Below are positions 42,339 through 51,654 of a stretch of DNA of 64,000 nucleotides, piece after piece. Source of the stretch: an uncultured Clostridia bacterium. GTDB taxonomy: Bacteria > Bacillota > Clostridia > Oscillospirales > Ruminococcaceae. The notes below the pieces were generated by a model that was given only the letters and a program-made list of their open reading frames with translations, was not told the DNA's origin and did not search any database. Each line of letters starts with the position of its first letter. Position 1 is the stretch's first letter. Made by a program: the position numbers and the translations under genes. The stretch spans positions 62,001 to 126,000 of the forward strand of contig CANQRG010000005.1 of the NCBI GenBank assembly GCA_947626165.1, written 5' to 3'.

Positions 42339-44183
42339 ATGACACAGGAATATGAGGAAGAATTTAATAAACTTAACCTTCCTGATGATCTTAAAAAATT
42401 CAGCTATGATGAGTGCAGGATACTGTGTAAGGAAATTCGTGATACGCTTATTAAAACGGTATCACAAAACGGGGGACATTTATCCTCTAATTTGGGAACA
42501 GTAGAGCTTTCTTTAGCACTTCACAGAGTTTTTTCATCGCCTAAGGATAAGATAGTCTGGGATGTAGGTCATCAATCGTATACGCATAAGATCCTAACCG
42601 GCAGGCTTAAAGATTTTAAAACTTTAAGAAAAGAAGATGGCTTGTCCGGCTTTTGCAAGCCCAGTGAATCTGACCATGATGCCTTTGTAAGCGGACACAG
42701 TTCAAATTCTGTTTCCGCAGCTTTGGGCATAGCGACCGCAATGAAATTAAACGGTGATGATCATCATACAATTGCTGTAATAGGAGACGGCGCTGCAACA
42801 GGGGGACTTTCATTCGAGGGGTTTAATAATGCAGGTAAAAGCAATACAAATCTTATTGTTGTGTTGAATTACAATGAAATGTCTATTTCTAAGAATGTAG
42901 GCGCTATTGCTAAGTATCTGTCAAATTTCAGAACTAAAGAATCTTATAAGCGTACAAAAACCATTGTAGAAAGAGCGCTTGACAGCATACCTGTTATAGG
43001 TCAGCCGATAAAGAAAACTCTGAAATTTTCAAAGGATACTATAAAAAACTCTATTTTCAGAACAACTCTTTTTGAAGATTTGGGATTTGAATTTGTCGGT
43101 CCTGTGGACGGTCATAATCTTAAAGAGCTTGAAAACGCTTTAAAAAAAGCAAAAGATATAAATAGACCTGTCGTTGTTCAGGTGAATACAATAAAGGGCA
43201 AAGGCTATGCGCCTGCCGAAGATAACCCGGGAGAATATCACGGGATAGGCTCTTTTGAACTAAAAACAGGAAACCCTGACGTTTCAAAATGTGACAGCTT
43301 TTCAACTGTGTTCGGGTGTGAATTGTCTCGTTTGGCTGACAGAGATAACAACATCTGTGCAATAACGGCGGCTATGAAGTATGGAACAGGTCTTGATAAG
43401 TTTGCTAAAGCTCATAAGGACAGATTTTTTGATGTAGGGATAGCTGAGGGTCACGCATTAACTTTTGCCGGCGGTCTTGCTTCTATGGGTAAAACTCCGG
43501 TATTTGCAGTTTATTCTACATTCCTTCAAAGGGGCTATGACCAGATAATACACGATTTGGCGATATCTAATGCCCATATTGTAATAGGAGTTGACAGGGC
43601 AGGAGTTGTAGGAGAAGACGGAGTTACCCACCAGGGAATTTTCGACGTTTCCTTTTTATCAACTATACCTAATGTTACAATTTATTCTCCCAGCAATTAT
43701 GAGGAATTAAAAGAGTGTTTATCAAAGGGTGTATATAGAGATAATGGAATAGTTGCTATTCGGTATCCTCGTGGAAATGAGAAAAATTGCAGTTTAAAAA
43801 AAGATTACATATCAACCGATTACGAGCTTTATGAAAACGGCTCGAATGTTCTTGTAATAACCTACGGAAGGGTGTTTAATGAGGTCTCATATGCCTTTGA
43901 TAAGCTGAAAAATGTGGGTAAGAATATTGATGTATTAAAGCTAATTAATTTAAGTTCTGTTGATAAAGAAACGATTAAAAAAATAAAGTCTTATAAAAAG
44001 GTCTACTTTTTTGAAGAAGGTTATTATAACGGTTCTGTTGCTCAAAGGCTAAAAAATGAGATAAATAATTTAGACTGCACTGCAATATATGATTTCGTAC
44101 CACAGGCTTCCGTTGAAGCAACACTTGAGAAGTTAGGCTTGTCAGGGAATGAGATTTATAAAAAGTTAATTTCGGAGATTTAA
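42339..44183 (+). CDS. dxs: 1-deoxy-D-xylulose-5-phosphate synthase
   Basis: A 614-residue thiamine diphosphate-dependent Dxs, the first enzyme of the non-mevalonate pathway. The GGHLSSNLG and VWDVGHQSYTHKILTGR blocks, the thiamine motif GDGAATGGLSFEGFNNAG, and the second-domain Glu region DVGIAEGHALTFAGGLA are all present. It lies 3 bases before tlyA. The 96-base gap before it holds no obvious element. Confidence 0.97.
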   Translation: MTQEYEEEFNKLNLPDDLKKFSYDECRILCKEIRDTLIKTVSQNGGHLSSNLGTVELSLALHRVFSSPKDKIVWDVGHQSYTHKILTGRLKDFKTLRKEDGLSGFCKPSESDHDAFVSGHSSNSVSAALGIATAMKLNGDDHHTIAVIGDGAATGGLSFEGFNNAGKSNTNLIVVLNYNEMSISKNVGAIAKYLSNFRTKESYKRTKTIVERALDSIPVIGQPIKKTLKFSKDTIKNSIFRTTLFEDLGFEFVGPVDGHNLKELENALKKAKDINRPVVVQVNTIKGKGYAPAEDNPGEYHGIGSFELKTGNPDVSKCDSFSTVFGCELSRLADRDNNICAITAAMKYGTGLDKFAKAHKDRFFDVGIAEGHALTFAGGLASMGKTPVFAVYSTFLQRGYDQIIHDLAISNAHIVIGVDRAGVVGEDGVTHQGIFDVSFLSTIPNVTIYSPSNYEELKECLSKGVYRDNGIVAIRYPRGNEKNCSLKKDYISTDYELYENGSNVLVITYGRVFNEVSYAFDKLKNVGKNIDVLKLINLSSVDKETIKKIKSYKKVYFFEEGYYNGSVAQRLKNEINNLDCTAIYDFVPQASVEATLEKLGLSGNEIYKKLISEI

Positions 44184-44186
44184 CAA

Positions 44187-44984
44187 ATGGGAGAAAGACT
44201 CGATATAGAATTAGTTAGCAGAGGTCTTGCCGAGACACGTTCAAAGGCACAAAACATGATAAAAAACTCTGCTGTCAGCGTGAACAGTCTGATAGTTACA
44301 AAACCTGCTTTTTTAGTTGATAAATCGGACGAAATTAAAATAGTCGGTGAAACTCTAAAATATGTCGGTAAGGGCGGACTAAAGCTTGAAAAAGCAATTT
44401 CTGAATTTAAGATAGATTTAAAAGGTAAAACTTGCGTTGACTTTGGTGCTTCAACAGGAGGCTTTACCGATTGTATGCTTCAAAACGGCGCGGAATATGT
44501 TTATGCAGTTGATGTAGGGAAAAATCAATTGGATAAAAGCTTAATTGATGATCCCAGAATTGAAAACATAGAGAATACGAACATTAAAGATGTTACAAAA
44601 TCAATGTTTGAGAAGAATATAGAATTTTGTACTGTTGATTTGTCTTTTATATCACTGTCTTTTGCTATCCCGGTTGTCTATGATGTTCTAACTTATAATG
44701 GGGAGGCTGTTATGCTTATAAAGCCTCAGTTTGAAGCTGGTAAGAAAAGCCTTTCCAAAAAGGGAATAGTCAATGACAAAAAAGTTCATATAAAGGTTCT
44801 TGAAAATATTATGACGTTAATTGAAAATTCAGGATTTAGTATAATAAACCTAGCTCATTCTCCTATAAAAGGTGGAAGCGGTAATATCGAGTATCTGATT
44901 TATGTTAAAAAAAGCAAAGAAAACTTATCATTTTCAAATGATATTAAAATTATAGTTGAAGATGCATTTAAACTATCAAAGTAA
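44187..44984 (+). CDS. tlyA: TlyA family rRNA 2'-O-methyltransferase
   Basis: A 265-residue TlyA. It has an N-terminal S4 domain (about 3-62, ERLDIELVSRGLAETRSKAQNMI) and an FtsJ-type methyltransferase domain with the SAM motif VDFGASTGGFTDCML. In mycobacteria TlyA methylates 16S and 23S rRNA and confers capreomycin sensitivity. The order dxs-tlyA-nadK-argR-recN matches Bacillus. Confidence 0.94.
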   Translation: MGERLDIELVSRGLAETRSKAQNMIKNSAVSVNSLIVTKPAFLVDKSDEIKIVGETLKYVGKGGLKLEKAISEFKIDLKGKTCVDFGASTGGFTDCMLQNGAEYVYAVDVGKNQLDKSLIDDPRIENIENTNIKDVTKSMFEKNIEFCTVDLSFISLSFAIPVVYDVLTYNGEAVMLIKPQFEAGKKSLSKKGIVNDKKVHIKVLENIMTLIENSGFSIINLAHSPIKGGSGNIEYLIYVKKSKENLSFSNDIKIIVEDAFKLSK

Positions 44985-45002
44985 TCAAAGGAGGGAAATC
45001 TG

Positions 45003-45890
45003 TTGAATATTTATATCTTACCTAATTTGAAAAAGGATAACAGCGAACTTTATGTAAGAAACGCAGTAAGTATACTGAGAAGAAATAAAGCAGAACTTTC
45101 AATGCCTAAAAAATATCAGGCAGATTTTTCTGACCTTGATTTTATTGATTTTTCAAACGAGGACGAACTGGTTTCAAAGTGCGATATAATATTAGCTGTC
45201 GGCGGAGACGGTACGATATTAAAAGCGTCTGCCGCCGCATCTAAATATGATAAACCTATACTTGGTTTAAACTGCGGAAGGCTTGGATTTATGTGTACTC
45301 TTGAACATAATGAACTTGAATTGCTGAATAATCTTTGCAATGGTGATTATGAATTTCAAAGACGTATTATGTTGGACGGAGAGATTTTTAAGCCTAATGG
45401 AGAAAATAAAACCTTTACCGCACTGAATGACATTGTAGTATCAAAGCCTCAGCATAGCAAGATTTCAGATTTTGAAGTTTCTAAATCTGGCAAGGTGGTT
45501 TCGTCGATAAGAGCAGACGGCTTGATTTTTTCCACTCCTACCGGAGCAACTGCATATTCGCTCTCTGCAGGCGGACCTATTATTGAACCTGATATGGAGT
45601 GTATTGAATTTACACCTATATGCCCTCACTCGCTGCTTTCAAGAACTATGATTTTTTCTAAGAGTTCAAAGCTGTCTGTCAAGTTTTTCACAAACTCTAA
45701 TGAACGCTTCGGCTTATCAGTTGACGGCGTTACAAAGGAAGATATATCTTCAAAGGATGTTCTGACAATTTCGGCATCTGATAAATATATCAAGCTTATA
45801 GATATTAAGGGCGGAAGCTTTTTCGACTCTGTTAATTCAAAGCTTATGAGACCCTTAAAGGCAATTATGGAGGACAGCGAAAATGTCTAA
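45003..45890 (+). CDS. nadK: NAD kinase
   Basis: A 295-residue NAD kinase that makes NADP. The ATP/NAD-binding GGDGTILKAS motif lies near residue 70, and the C-terminal domain carries the RADGLIFSTPTGATAYSLSAGGPI block. The start is TTG behind a strong AGGAGGG. It overlaps argR by 8 bases. Confidence 0.96.
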   Translation: MNIYILPNLKKDNSELYVRNAVSILRRNKAELSMPKKYQADFSDLDFIDFSNEDELVSKCDIILAVGGDGTILKASAAASKYDKPILGLNCGRLGFMCTLEHNELELLNNLCNGDYEFQRRIMLDGEIFKPNGENKTFTALNDIVVSKPQHSKISDFEVSKSGKVVSSIRADGLIFSTPTGATAYSLSAGGPIIEPDMECIEFTPICPHSLLSRTMIFSKSSKLSVKFFTNSNERFGLSVDGVTKEDISSKDVLTISASDKYIKLIDIKGGSFFDSVNSKLMRPLKAIMEDSENV

Positions 45891-46344
45891 AGAAAAAAGG
45901 CAGAAAGAGATTTTAAATATTATTACAGGCAGTGATGTCTCCACACAGCAGGAGCTTCAAAGCAAGCTTAGAGACAAGGGCTTTAATGCAACTCAGGCTA
46001 CAATCTCTCGTGATATTAAGGAGCTTTCAATAATTAAGACTGTTTCTTCAAGCGGTATTTATAAGTACGATATCCCAAGTAATATAAGAGACAAAGGTAA
46101 AAGCCCTCAAGAGCTTTTGAGAAACATATTTAAAGAGGCGGTTATATCTGTAAATTTCGCTATAAATATTGTTGTGATAAAGTGTCATGCAGGAATGGCA
46201 CAGGCTGTTTGTGCTAAACTTGATAACACATACTTTGAATCTATAGTCGGCACAATAGCCGGCGACGATACAGTATTTGCAGTTCTTAAAAGCGAGGCGT
46301 TAGCTATTGAATTTGTTGGTATGCTAAACAAGCTTCTTGTGTAA
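45883..46344 (+). CDS. argR: Arginine repressor ArgR
   Basis: A 153-residue ArgR/AhrC. The N-terminal winged helix (STQQELQSKLRDKGFNATQATISRDIKEL) binds ARG boxes. The C-terminal domain (about 85-150) with GTIAGDDTVFA binds arginine and forms hexamers. As in Bacillus it lies upstream of recN. Confidence 0.96.
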   Translation: MSKEKRQKEILNIITGSDVSTQQELQSKLRDKGFNATQATISRDIKELSIIKTVSSSGIYKYDIPSNIRDKGKSPQELLRNIFKEAVISVNFAINIVVIKCHAGMAQAVCAKLDNTYFESIVGTIAGDDTVFAVLKSEALAIEFVGMLNKLLV

Positions 46345-46388
46345 ATTTGAAGTTATTTCTATCCTACAGAAAGGAAGACGTAATATAA

Positions 46389-48047
46389 ATGCTAACGGAG
46401 TTATATATTGAAAATCTTGCCGTTATTGAAAAGTCGGTAATCAACTTCGGCGATAAGCTGAATGTGTTTACAGGCGAAACGGGAGCAGGAAAATCAATTT
46501 TAATAAATGGAATAAATGCAATTCTCGGTCAGCGTGTTACAAAGGATATTGTTCGCACAGGAACAAAAAAAGCAGTTATTTCTGCAGTGTTTAACAATGT
46601 GCCTAGCGAGGTTTTGAGAATTCTTTTAGACAGCGGCATAGACAGCGAGGGCGAGCTTATTATTTCCAGGGAAATCTCAGCCGACGGCGGCAGTGTTGCC
46701 CGCATAAACTCTCGTCCTGTTAATCTCTCTGTTTTAAGAGAAATAGGGGATATTCTTGTAAATATTCACGGCCAGCATGACAGCCAGATTCTGTTATCCC
46801 CTCAGAAACACATTGAAATACTTGACGCATATGGCAATCTTGAATCAGAACTTAATGATTATCAGAAATCATTTAGAGAACTTCAGGCGGTCGCAAAGCA
46901 GATCAAGCAGGTTTCTTTAAGCCAGCAAAATAAAATTGAAAGAATACAAAAACTTAAAGGTATTGTTGATGAAATCTCATCACTTGATTTAAAAGAAAAT
47001 GAAGACGAAGAAATAGAGTCTGAATTTGAACTGTCAAACAACGCCGTTGAGGTAAGACAGGCTGTAACAGGGGTTGTAAATCTTATTGAAGATGACGATG
47101 GTATCAGCTCGGAGCTTTTCAGTGCAGCCGATGCTTTAGAGAATTATTCGGACGTTTTTTCAGACTTAGAGCCTTTAATAGAGCGAATTAAATCTGCTAA
47201 GATTGAAATTGACGATATTTCAAGTGAACTGAATCATCTAACGTCAATGCTTGAAGTCGACCCTGAAAGATTTGCATATGTTTCAGCTAGAAACGACAGC
47301 ATAATAAGAATAAAGAAAAAGTATGGTCCAAATCTTTCAGATGTTCTTAACAGGCTTGATGAGTCGGTAAAAGAGCTTGAAGCATTAACAGGTAATGAAA
47401 ATAATATAGAGACTTTGAAAGCTAAAAGGGAAGAGCTGTTGGAGGAAACTTCAAAAAAGGCAATAAGATTGTCAAACAGCCGTGAGATGGCAGGCAAGAG
47501 GTTTATAAAAGAGGTAACCTCACAGCTTGAGTTTTTAAATATGCCTAATGTTAAGCTGGAAATTTCCAATCAAAAAGGAAAACTGACTATTCACGGAATG
47601 GATAATATAGAGTTTTTAATTTCAGCAAATTTGGGCGAGGAGCCAAAGCCTATTGCAAAAATAGCGTCCGGAGGAGAGTTATCGCGTATAATGCTAGCTT
47701 TAAAAAGCGTAATTGCTGAAAAGGATAACACTCCAACAATGATCTTTGATGAAATAGACACAGGCGTCAGCGGTCGTGCGGCGCAAAAGATAGGTATTAA
47801 ACTGCGTGAAATTTCAAGAAACAGACAGGTCATTTGCGTAACTCATTTAGCTCAAATAGCTGTTTCAGGTGATACTCATATGCTAATTGAAAAGAAAACG
47901 GAAAACGGAAAAACCAAAACAACAGTATGTGAATTGACATCACTTGAAGAAAGAAAAAGCGAGATCGCAAGGATCATAAGCGGAGATGATAGTTCAGAAA
48001 TAACTTTAGCAAGCGCTGAGGAAATGCTAAAGAATGTTAATCATTAA
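46389..48047 (+). CDS. recN: DNA repair protein RecN
   Basis: A 552-residue SMC-like RecN. It has Walker A GETGAGKSILINGI near residue 30, a central coiled coil (about 150-360), the signature IASGGELSRIMLALK, and Walker B IFDEIDTGVSGRAA. It acts at double-strand breaks. It is the last gene of the long nusB operon and ends before a terminator. Confidence 0.96.
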   Translation: MLTELYIENLAVIEKSVINFGDKLNVFTGETGAGKSILINGINAILGQRVTKDIVRTGTKKAVISAVFNNVPSEVLRILLDSGIDSEGELIISREISADGGSVARINSRPVNLSVLREIGDILVNIHGQHDSQILLSPQKHIEILDAYGNLESELNDYQKSFRELQAVAKQIKQVSLSQQNKIERIQKLKGIVDEISSLDLKENEDEEIESEFELSNNAVEVRQAVTGVVNLIEDDDGISSELFSAADALENYSDVFSDLEPLIERIKSAKIEIDDISSELNHLTSMLEVDPERFAYVSARNDSIIRIKKKYGPNLSDVLNRLDESVKELEALTGNENNIETLKAKREELLEETSKKAIRLSNSREMAGKRFIKEVTSQLEFLNMPNVKLEISNQKGKLTIHGMDNIEFLISANLGEEPKPIAKIASGGELSRIMLALKSVIAEKDNTPTMIFDEIDTGVSGRAAQKIGIKLREISRNRQVICVTHLAQIAVSGDTHMLIEKKTENGKTKTTVCELTSLEERKSEIARIISGDDSSEITLASAEEMLKNVNH

Positions 48048-48057
48048 GTTTATATAT

Positions 48058-48090
48058 AAAACGGTTAGCTTAATGCTTGCCGTTTTTTTC
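48058..48090 (+). terminator. Terminator after recN
   Basis: AAACGG (48058-48063) with AGC continues the stem to GCT and CCGTTT (48080-48085), then Ts. Confidence 0.85.
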
Positions 48091-48095
48091 TGTAT

Positions 48096-48124
48096 TTGAC
48101 TTTTTACTTCTAAAATGGTATAAT
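48096..48124 (+). promoter_or_regulatory. Promoter of thyX
   Basis: TTGACT (48096-48101), a 17-base spacer and TATAAT (48119-48124), right after the recN terminator. Confidence 0.85.
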
Positions 48125-48155
48125 TAATTAACTTTATACAAGGATTGATAGTATT

Positions 48156-48923
48156 ATGAAAGTTACTTTACTAGCGCACACTCCTGAGCCTGAAAAAACA
48201 ATTGCGGCTGCCGCAAAATTGTGCTATGCAAGCTCTGATATTGATACGCTCCTTGACGGTTTGACTGAGGAGAAGACTGTGAATTTTTTGAATTTGCTTT
48301 CCAATCTAGGACATCAAAGCCCTGTTGAACACGTTACATTTACTTTTGGTATCGAGGGAGTTTCACGCGCGCTGTTAGCTCAGATCACCAGACACAGGAT
48401 AGCTTCATTCTCAGTGCAGAGTCAGAGATACGTTGAGGAGAAAAACTATGAGTTTGTAACTCCGCCTGAAATTTCGGCTGTTCCGGAGGCGCTAGAGGAG
48501 TTCAACAAGCAAATGGATTCAGCTATTACGAGTTATAACAAGCTTGCGGATATTCTTAAAGAGAAGCACTTTAATACTTTTATAGAAGAAGGCTTTGATG
48601 AAAAGGAAGCCGTAAAAAAGGCTCAGAAAAAGGCAATAGAAGACGCTCGGTTTGTTCTTCCAAATGCCTGCGATACTAAAATGATTATGACTATGAACGC
48701 AAGAAGTCTTTTAAATTTCTTTAAACTTAGATGCTGTTCAAGAGCACAATGGGAAATTAAAGCTCTTGCCGACGAAATGCTAAGACTGTGCTGCAAGGTC
48801 GCACCTACCATTTTTAAAAATGCAGGTCCCGAATGTGTAAGAGGGAAGTGTGCCGAGGGTAAGATGACCTGCGGCAAATTGAAAGAGGTTCAAAAATATT
48901 ATAAGGAGCTTAAAAATGAATAA
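48156..48923 (+). CDS. thyX: FAD-dependent thymidylate synthase
   Basis: A 255-residue ThyX, which makes dTMP from dUMP using FADH2 and methylene-tetrahydrofolate. The signature RHRIASFSVQSQRY (about residues 78-91) matches RHRxxSxxxxSxRY. It replaces ThyA in organisms with low dihydrofolate reductase. The next gene, overlapping by 8 bases, encodes thymidylate kinase, so two successive dTTP steps are translationally coupled. Confidence 0.97.
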   Translation: MKVTLLAHTPEPEKTIAAAAKLCYASSDIDTLLDGLTEEKTVNFLNLLSNLGHQSPVEHVTFTFGIEGVSRALLAQITRHRIASFSVQSQRYVEEKNYEFVTPPEISAVPEALEEFNKQMDSAITSYNKLADILKEKHFNTFIEEGFDEKEAVKKAQKKAIEDARFVLPNACDTKMIMTMNARSLLNFFKLRCCSRAQWEIKALADEMLRLCCKVAPTIFKNAGPECVRGKCAEGKMTCGKLKEVQKYYKELKNE

Positions 48924-49581
48924 GAAGCTCATTGTTATAGAGGGATTAGACGGAAGCGGAAAATCAACTCAGTTTAAAATAATTGATAAAATTCTTAATG
49001 ACAATAATATTCCTCATAAATCAATCAGCTTTCCCGATTATGAGAAGCCCTCATCAGCACTGGTCAAGATGTATCTTAGTGGCGAGTTTTCAAAAAACGC
49101 AAAGGATATAAACGCTTATGCGGCGTCCAGCTTTTACGCTGTTGACAGATATGCTAGCTTTAAGCTGTACTGGGAGGACGCTTATAACAACGGAGATTTG
49201 ATATTAGCAAGCAGATATGTAACGTCTAATGCTATATATCAAATGGTTAAATGTAATAAAAGCGAATGGGACGAATATCTTGACTGGCTTTCAGAATATG
49301 AATATGAAAAGCTGGGGCTGCCCAGACCTGATCTGGTTATTTTTCTTGATATGCCGATTGAGATTTCGCAAAGGCTTATGACCGAAAGATATAACGGTGA
49401 CGAGGGTAAAAAGGATATTCACGAATTAGACGTTGAGTTTCTGAAGTCATGCCGTGAAGCCGCTCTTTATACTGCGAATAAGCAAGGCTGGAGCATAATA
49501 AATTGCTCAAACGGTGCAGTTCCGCTGAGTATTGATGAAATTACAAATAAAATAATGAATGAAATAAAAAAACTTAAATAA
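48916..49581 (+). CDS. tmk: Thymidylate kinase
   Basis: A 221-residue dTMP kinase. The P-loop EGLDGSGKST covers residues 9-18, the DRY motif (AVDRYASF) and the SRYVTSNAIYQM block are present, and the lid carries Arg residues (TERYNGDEGKKD). It is slightly longer and more diverged than standard Tmk. Coupling to thyX supports the substrate. Confidence 0.93.
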   Translation: MNKKLIVIEGLDGSGKSTQFKIIDKILNDNNIPHKSISFPDYEKPSSALVKMYLSGEFSKNAKDINAYAASSFYAVDRYASFKLYWEDAYNNGDLILASRYVTSNAIYQMVKCNKSEWDEYLDWLSEYEYEKLGLPRPDLVIFLDMPIEISQRLMTERYNGDEGKKDIHELDVEFLKSCREAALYTANKQGWSIINCSNGAVPLSIDEITNKIMNEIKKLK

Positions 49582-49602
49582 TATATTGAAAAGAAGGATA
49601 CA

Positions 49603-50493
49603 ATGTTTGACTTTAGAGAAATTGAATTAAGTGACAAGTCATGGATTGATGAGCTTTTAGCAAAGTCTGATTTTATGGGCTGTGAATATTCCTTTGCTAA
49701 TAATGTGGCATGGCGAAGGCTCAGCGATTCGGTTATTTCAAGATACAAGGATTTTTATTTGATTTCATCTCAGGATAACGATAATATTTATCTTACATAT
49801 CCGGCAGGCGAGGGGAATATTACAGAGCTTCTTCACGTGTTTAGCAAATATTGCTGTAATTTAGGAAAGCGCTTTGTTTTATCATCTGTAACACGTGATA
49901 ATTTAGAATACATAAAAGGGAATTTTGATGGAAAAATAGAAAGTATTAAATCGAATGCCGACTATTATGATTATATATATAATGCTGAGGATTTGATAAA
50001 TTTAAGAGGAAAAAAGTATCATTCAAAGAGAAATCATATCAGCAATTTTAAAAAGCAACCTTGGGAATATAAAGAGCTTACCCATGATTTGTTTGACGAC
50101 TGCATTGAATTTGTAACTGAGAGCTATAATAAAAAGTCCGAGACAGATTATTCCGCCGTTGTTGAGCAGTTTGCCATAAACACTTTTTTCACTAATTTTG
50201 AGTATTTGAACTTAAAAGGCGGAGTTCTTTTTCAAAATGATAAAATTGTCGGGGTCACGATAGGTGAGAGGCTCAATTCTAACACTTTAGTTGTTCATAT
50301 AGAAAAGGCACTAAGTGATGTAAACGGCGCATATCCTACCTTGTGCAATGAATTTGCAAAAGCAAATGCGTCAGATTTAAAATATATAAACAGGGAAGAG
50401 GATCTAGGTTTAGAAGGACTTAGAAAATCCAAACGCTCCTATCACCCATGCTTTCAGCTAGAAAAACATTCTGTGATATTTAAAAAAGATTAA
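49603..50493 (+). CDS. DUF2156 (LPG_synthase_C-like) acyltransferase-fold protein
   Basis: A 296-residue protein made of two GNAT-like halves, as in DUF2156 and the C-terminal domain of phosphatidylglycerol lysyltransferase. The LRGKKYHSKRNHISNFKK block and the C-terminal GLRKSKRSYHPCFQLEK are typical. No membrane segments, so it is a soluble aminoacyl- or acyl-transferase candidate; substrate unknown. Confidence 0.88.
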   Translation: MFDFREIELSDKSWIDELLAKSDFMGCEYSFANNVAWRRLSDSVISRYKDFYLISSQDNDNIYLTYPAGEGNITELLHVFSKYCCNLGKRFVLSSVTRDNLEYIKGNFDGKIESIKSNADYYDYIYNAEDLINLRGKKYHSKRNHISNFKKQPWEYKELTHDLFDDCIEFVTESYNKKSETDYSAVVEQFAINTFFTNFEYLNLKGGVLFQNDKIVGVTIGERLNSNTLVVHIEKALSDVNGAYPTLCNEFAKANASDLKYINREEDLGLEGLRKSKRSYHPCFQLEKHSVIFKKD

Positions 50494-50528
50494 TTTTACT
50501 AATTCAATACGGAAAGGAAAACACAATT

Positions 50529-51071
50529 ATGGTATATGTATTCTTAGCAAACGGTTTTGAGGAAGTTGAAGCTCTTGCGCCGGTTGATATTTTAAGACGT
50601 GCTGATGTAGACGTTAAAACAGTAGGAGTTGGTTCTGAAATAATCCGAGGAGCGCACGGCATACCTGTGATTACTGATTTGGACGCCAATGAAATAGAGC
50701 TTAATGAAAATATAGAAATGATTGTTCTGCCGGGCGGAATGCCGGGAACTGTAAACCTCGAGAAAAATGAAAATGTTCAAAAGGCTATAGACTATTGTAT
50801 AGATAACAACAAATATATTTCTGCGATATGCGCAGCTCCATCAATTCTCGGACACAAGGGTATTTTAGACGGTAAGACTGCAACTTGCTTCCCAGGGTTT
50901 GAAAAGGAGTTGGGTATGGCTAATTATTCGCATGAGCTTGTGGTAAACGACGGGAAAATAACTACAGCCAGGGGAGCAGGCGCAGCAATAAAGTTCGGAC
51001 TAAAGCTGGTTGAGCTTTTGGTATCAAAAGAAAAGTCAGAGGCGCTCGAGGCATCACTTCAATGCATATAG
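50529..51071 (+). CDS. DJ-1/PfpI family protein
   Basis: A 180-residue DJ-1-type protein: the Glu motif FEEVEALAPVDILRRA near residue 10, and the nucleophile-elbow Cys in ISAICAAPSILGHKGIL near residue 100. Such proteins act as deglycases or chaperones (YajL-like); the activity is debated. It overlaps the next gene by 10 bases. Confidence 0.92.
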   Translation: MVYVFLANGFEEVEALAPVDILRRADVDVKTVGVGSEIIRGAHGIPVITDLDANEIELNENIEMIVLPGGMPGTVNLEKNENVQKAIDYCIDNNKYISAICAAPSILGHKGILDGKTATCFPGFEKELGMANYSHELVVNDGKITTARGAGAAIKFGLKLVELLVSKEKSEALEASLQCI

Positions 51072-51652
51072 ATATAAAAATACAAAAAGATATTCTTAGA
51101 AAGGATATTTTACAAAGACGCAACAAGTTGAACAAATCAGAAATAGAATTGAAAAGCCAGTTGATTTTAAATAGACTTATTGACTTGGATAAACTGAAAA
51201 ACTCTAAAAAAATTTGTGTTTATGTATCTAAAGATTCTGAGGTTGGAACCTTTTCTTTGATAAATCGACTTATAAATATGGACAAGTCTTTGTATGCTCC
51301 TAAGTGCGACATAAAAAGCAATTATATGGCATTTTATAAAATCAACTCTCTGTCTGATTTAAGTATTGGTGCATTTTCTGTTTTAGAACCCAGTGATAAA
51401 ACTGATAAATATGTATGCTCAAACAAAAGTGATATATGTATCGTTCCCGCGCTGTGTTTTGACAAACAGGGATTTAGATTGGGTTATGGAAAAGGGTATT
51501 ATGACAGATTTTTAAAAGATTTCAATGGCATAAAAACCGGTATTTGTTATGATGAATTTGTCGTTGAAGCACTTCCGAAATTTGATACAGATATAGCCGT
51601 TGATTTGATTATAACTGATGTTGAAAAATATTTGTGTAAAGGTGGAAAGTAA
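51062..51652 (+). CDS. 5-formyltetrahydrofolate cyclo-ligase
   Basis: A 196-residue 5-FTHF cyclo-ligase (MTHFS, YgfA/YqgN). It has an N-terminal basic helix (KDILRRKDILQRRNKL-like) and the C-terminal signature CFDKQGFRLGYGKGYYDRFL with the ATP-binding Gly-Tyr-Gly-Lys-Gly-Tyr-Tyr-Asp motif. It recycles 5-formyl-THF to methenyl-THF, which fits a folate-dependent metabolism including ThyX. Confidence 0.94.
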   Translation: MHIDIKIQKDILRKDILQRRNKLNKSEIELKSQLILNRLIDLDKLKNSKKICVYVSKDSEVGTFSLINRLINMDKSLYAPKCDIKSNYMAFYKINSLSDLSIGAFSVLEPSDKTDKYVCSNKSDICIVPALCFDKQGFRLGYGKGYYDRFLKDFNGIKTGICYDEFVVEALPKFDTDIAVDLIITDVEKYLCKGGK

Positions 51653-51654
51653 AA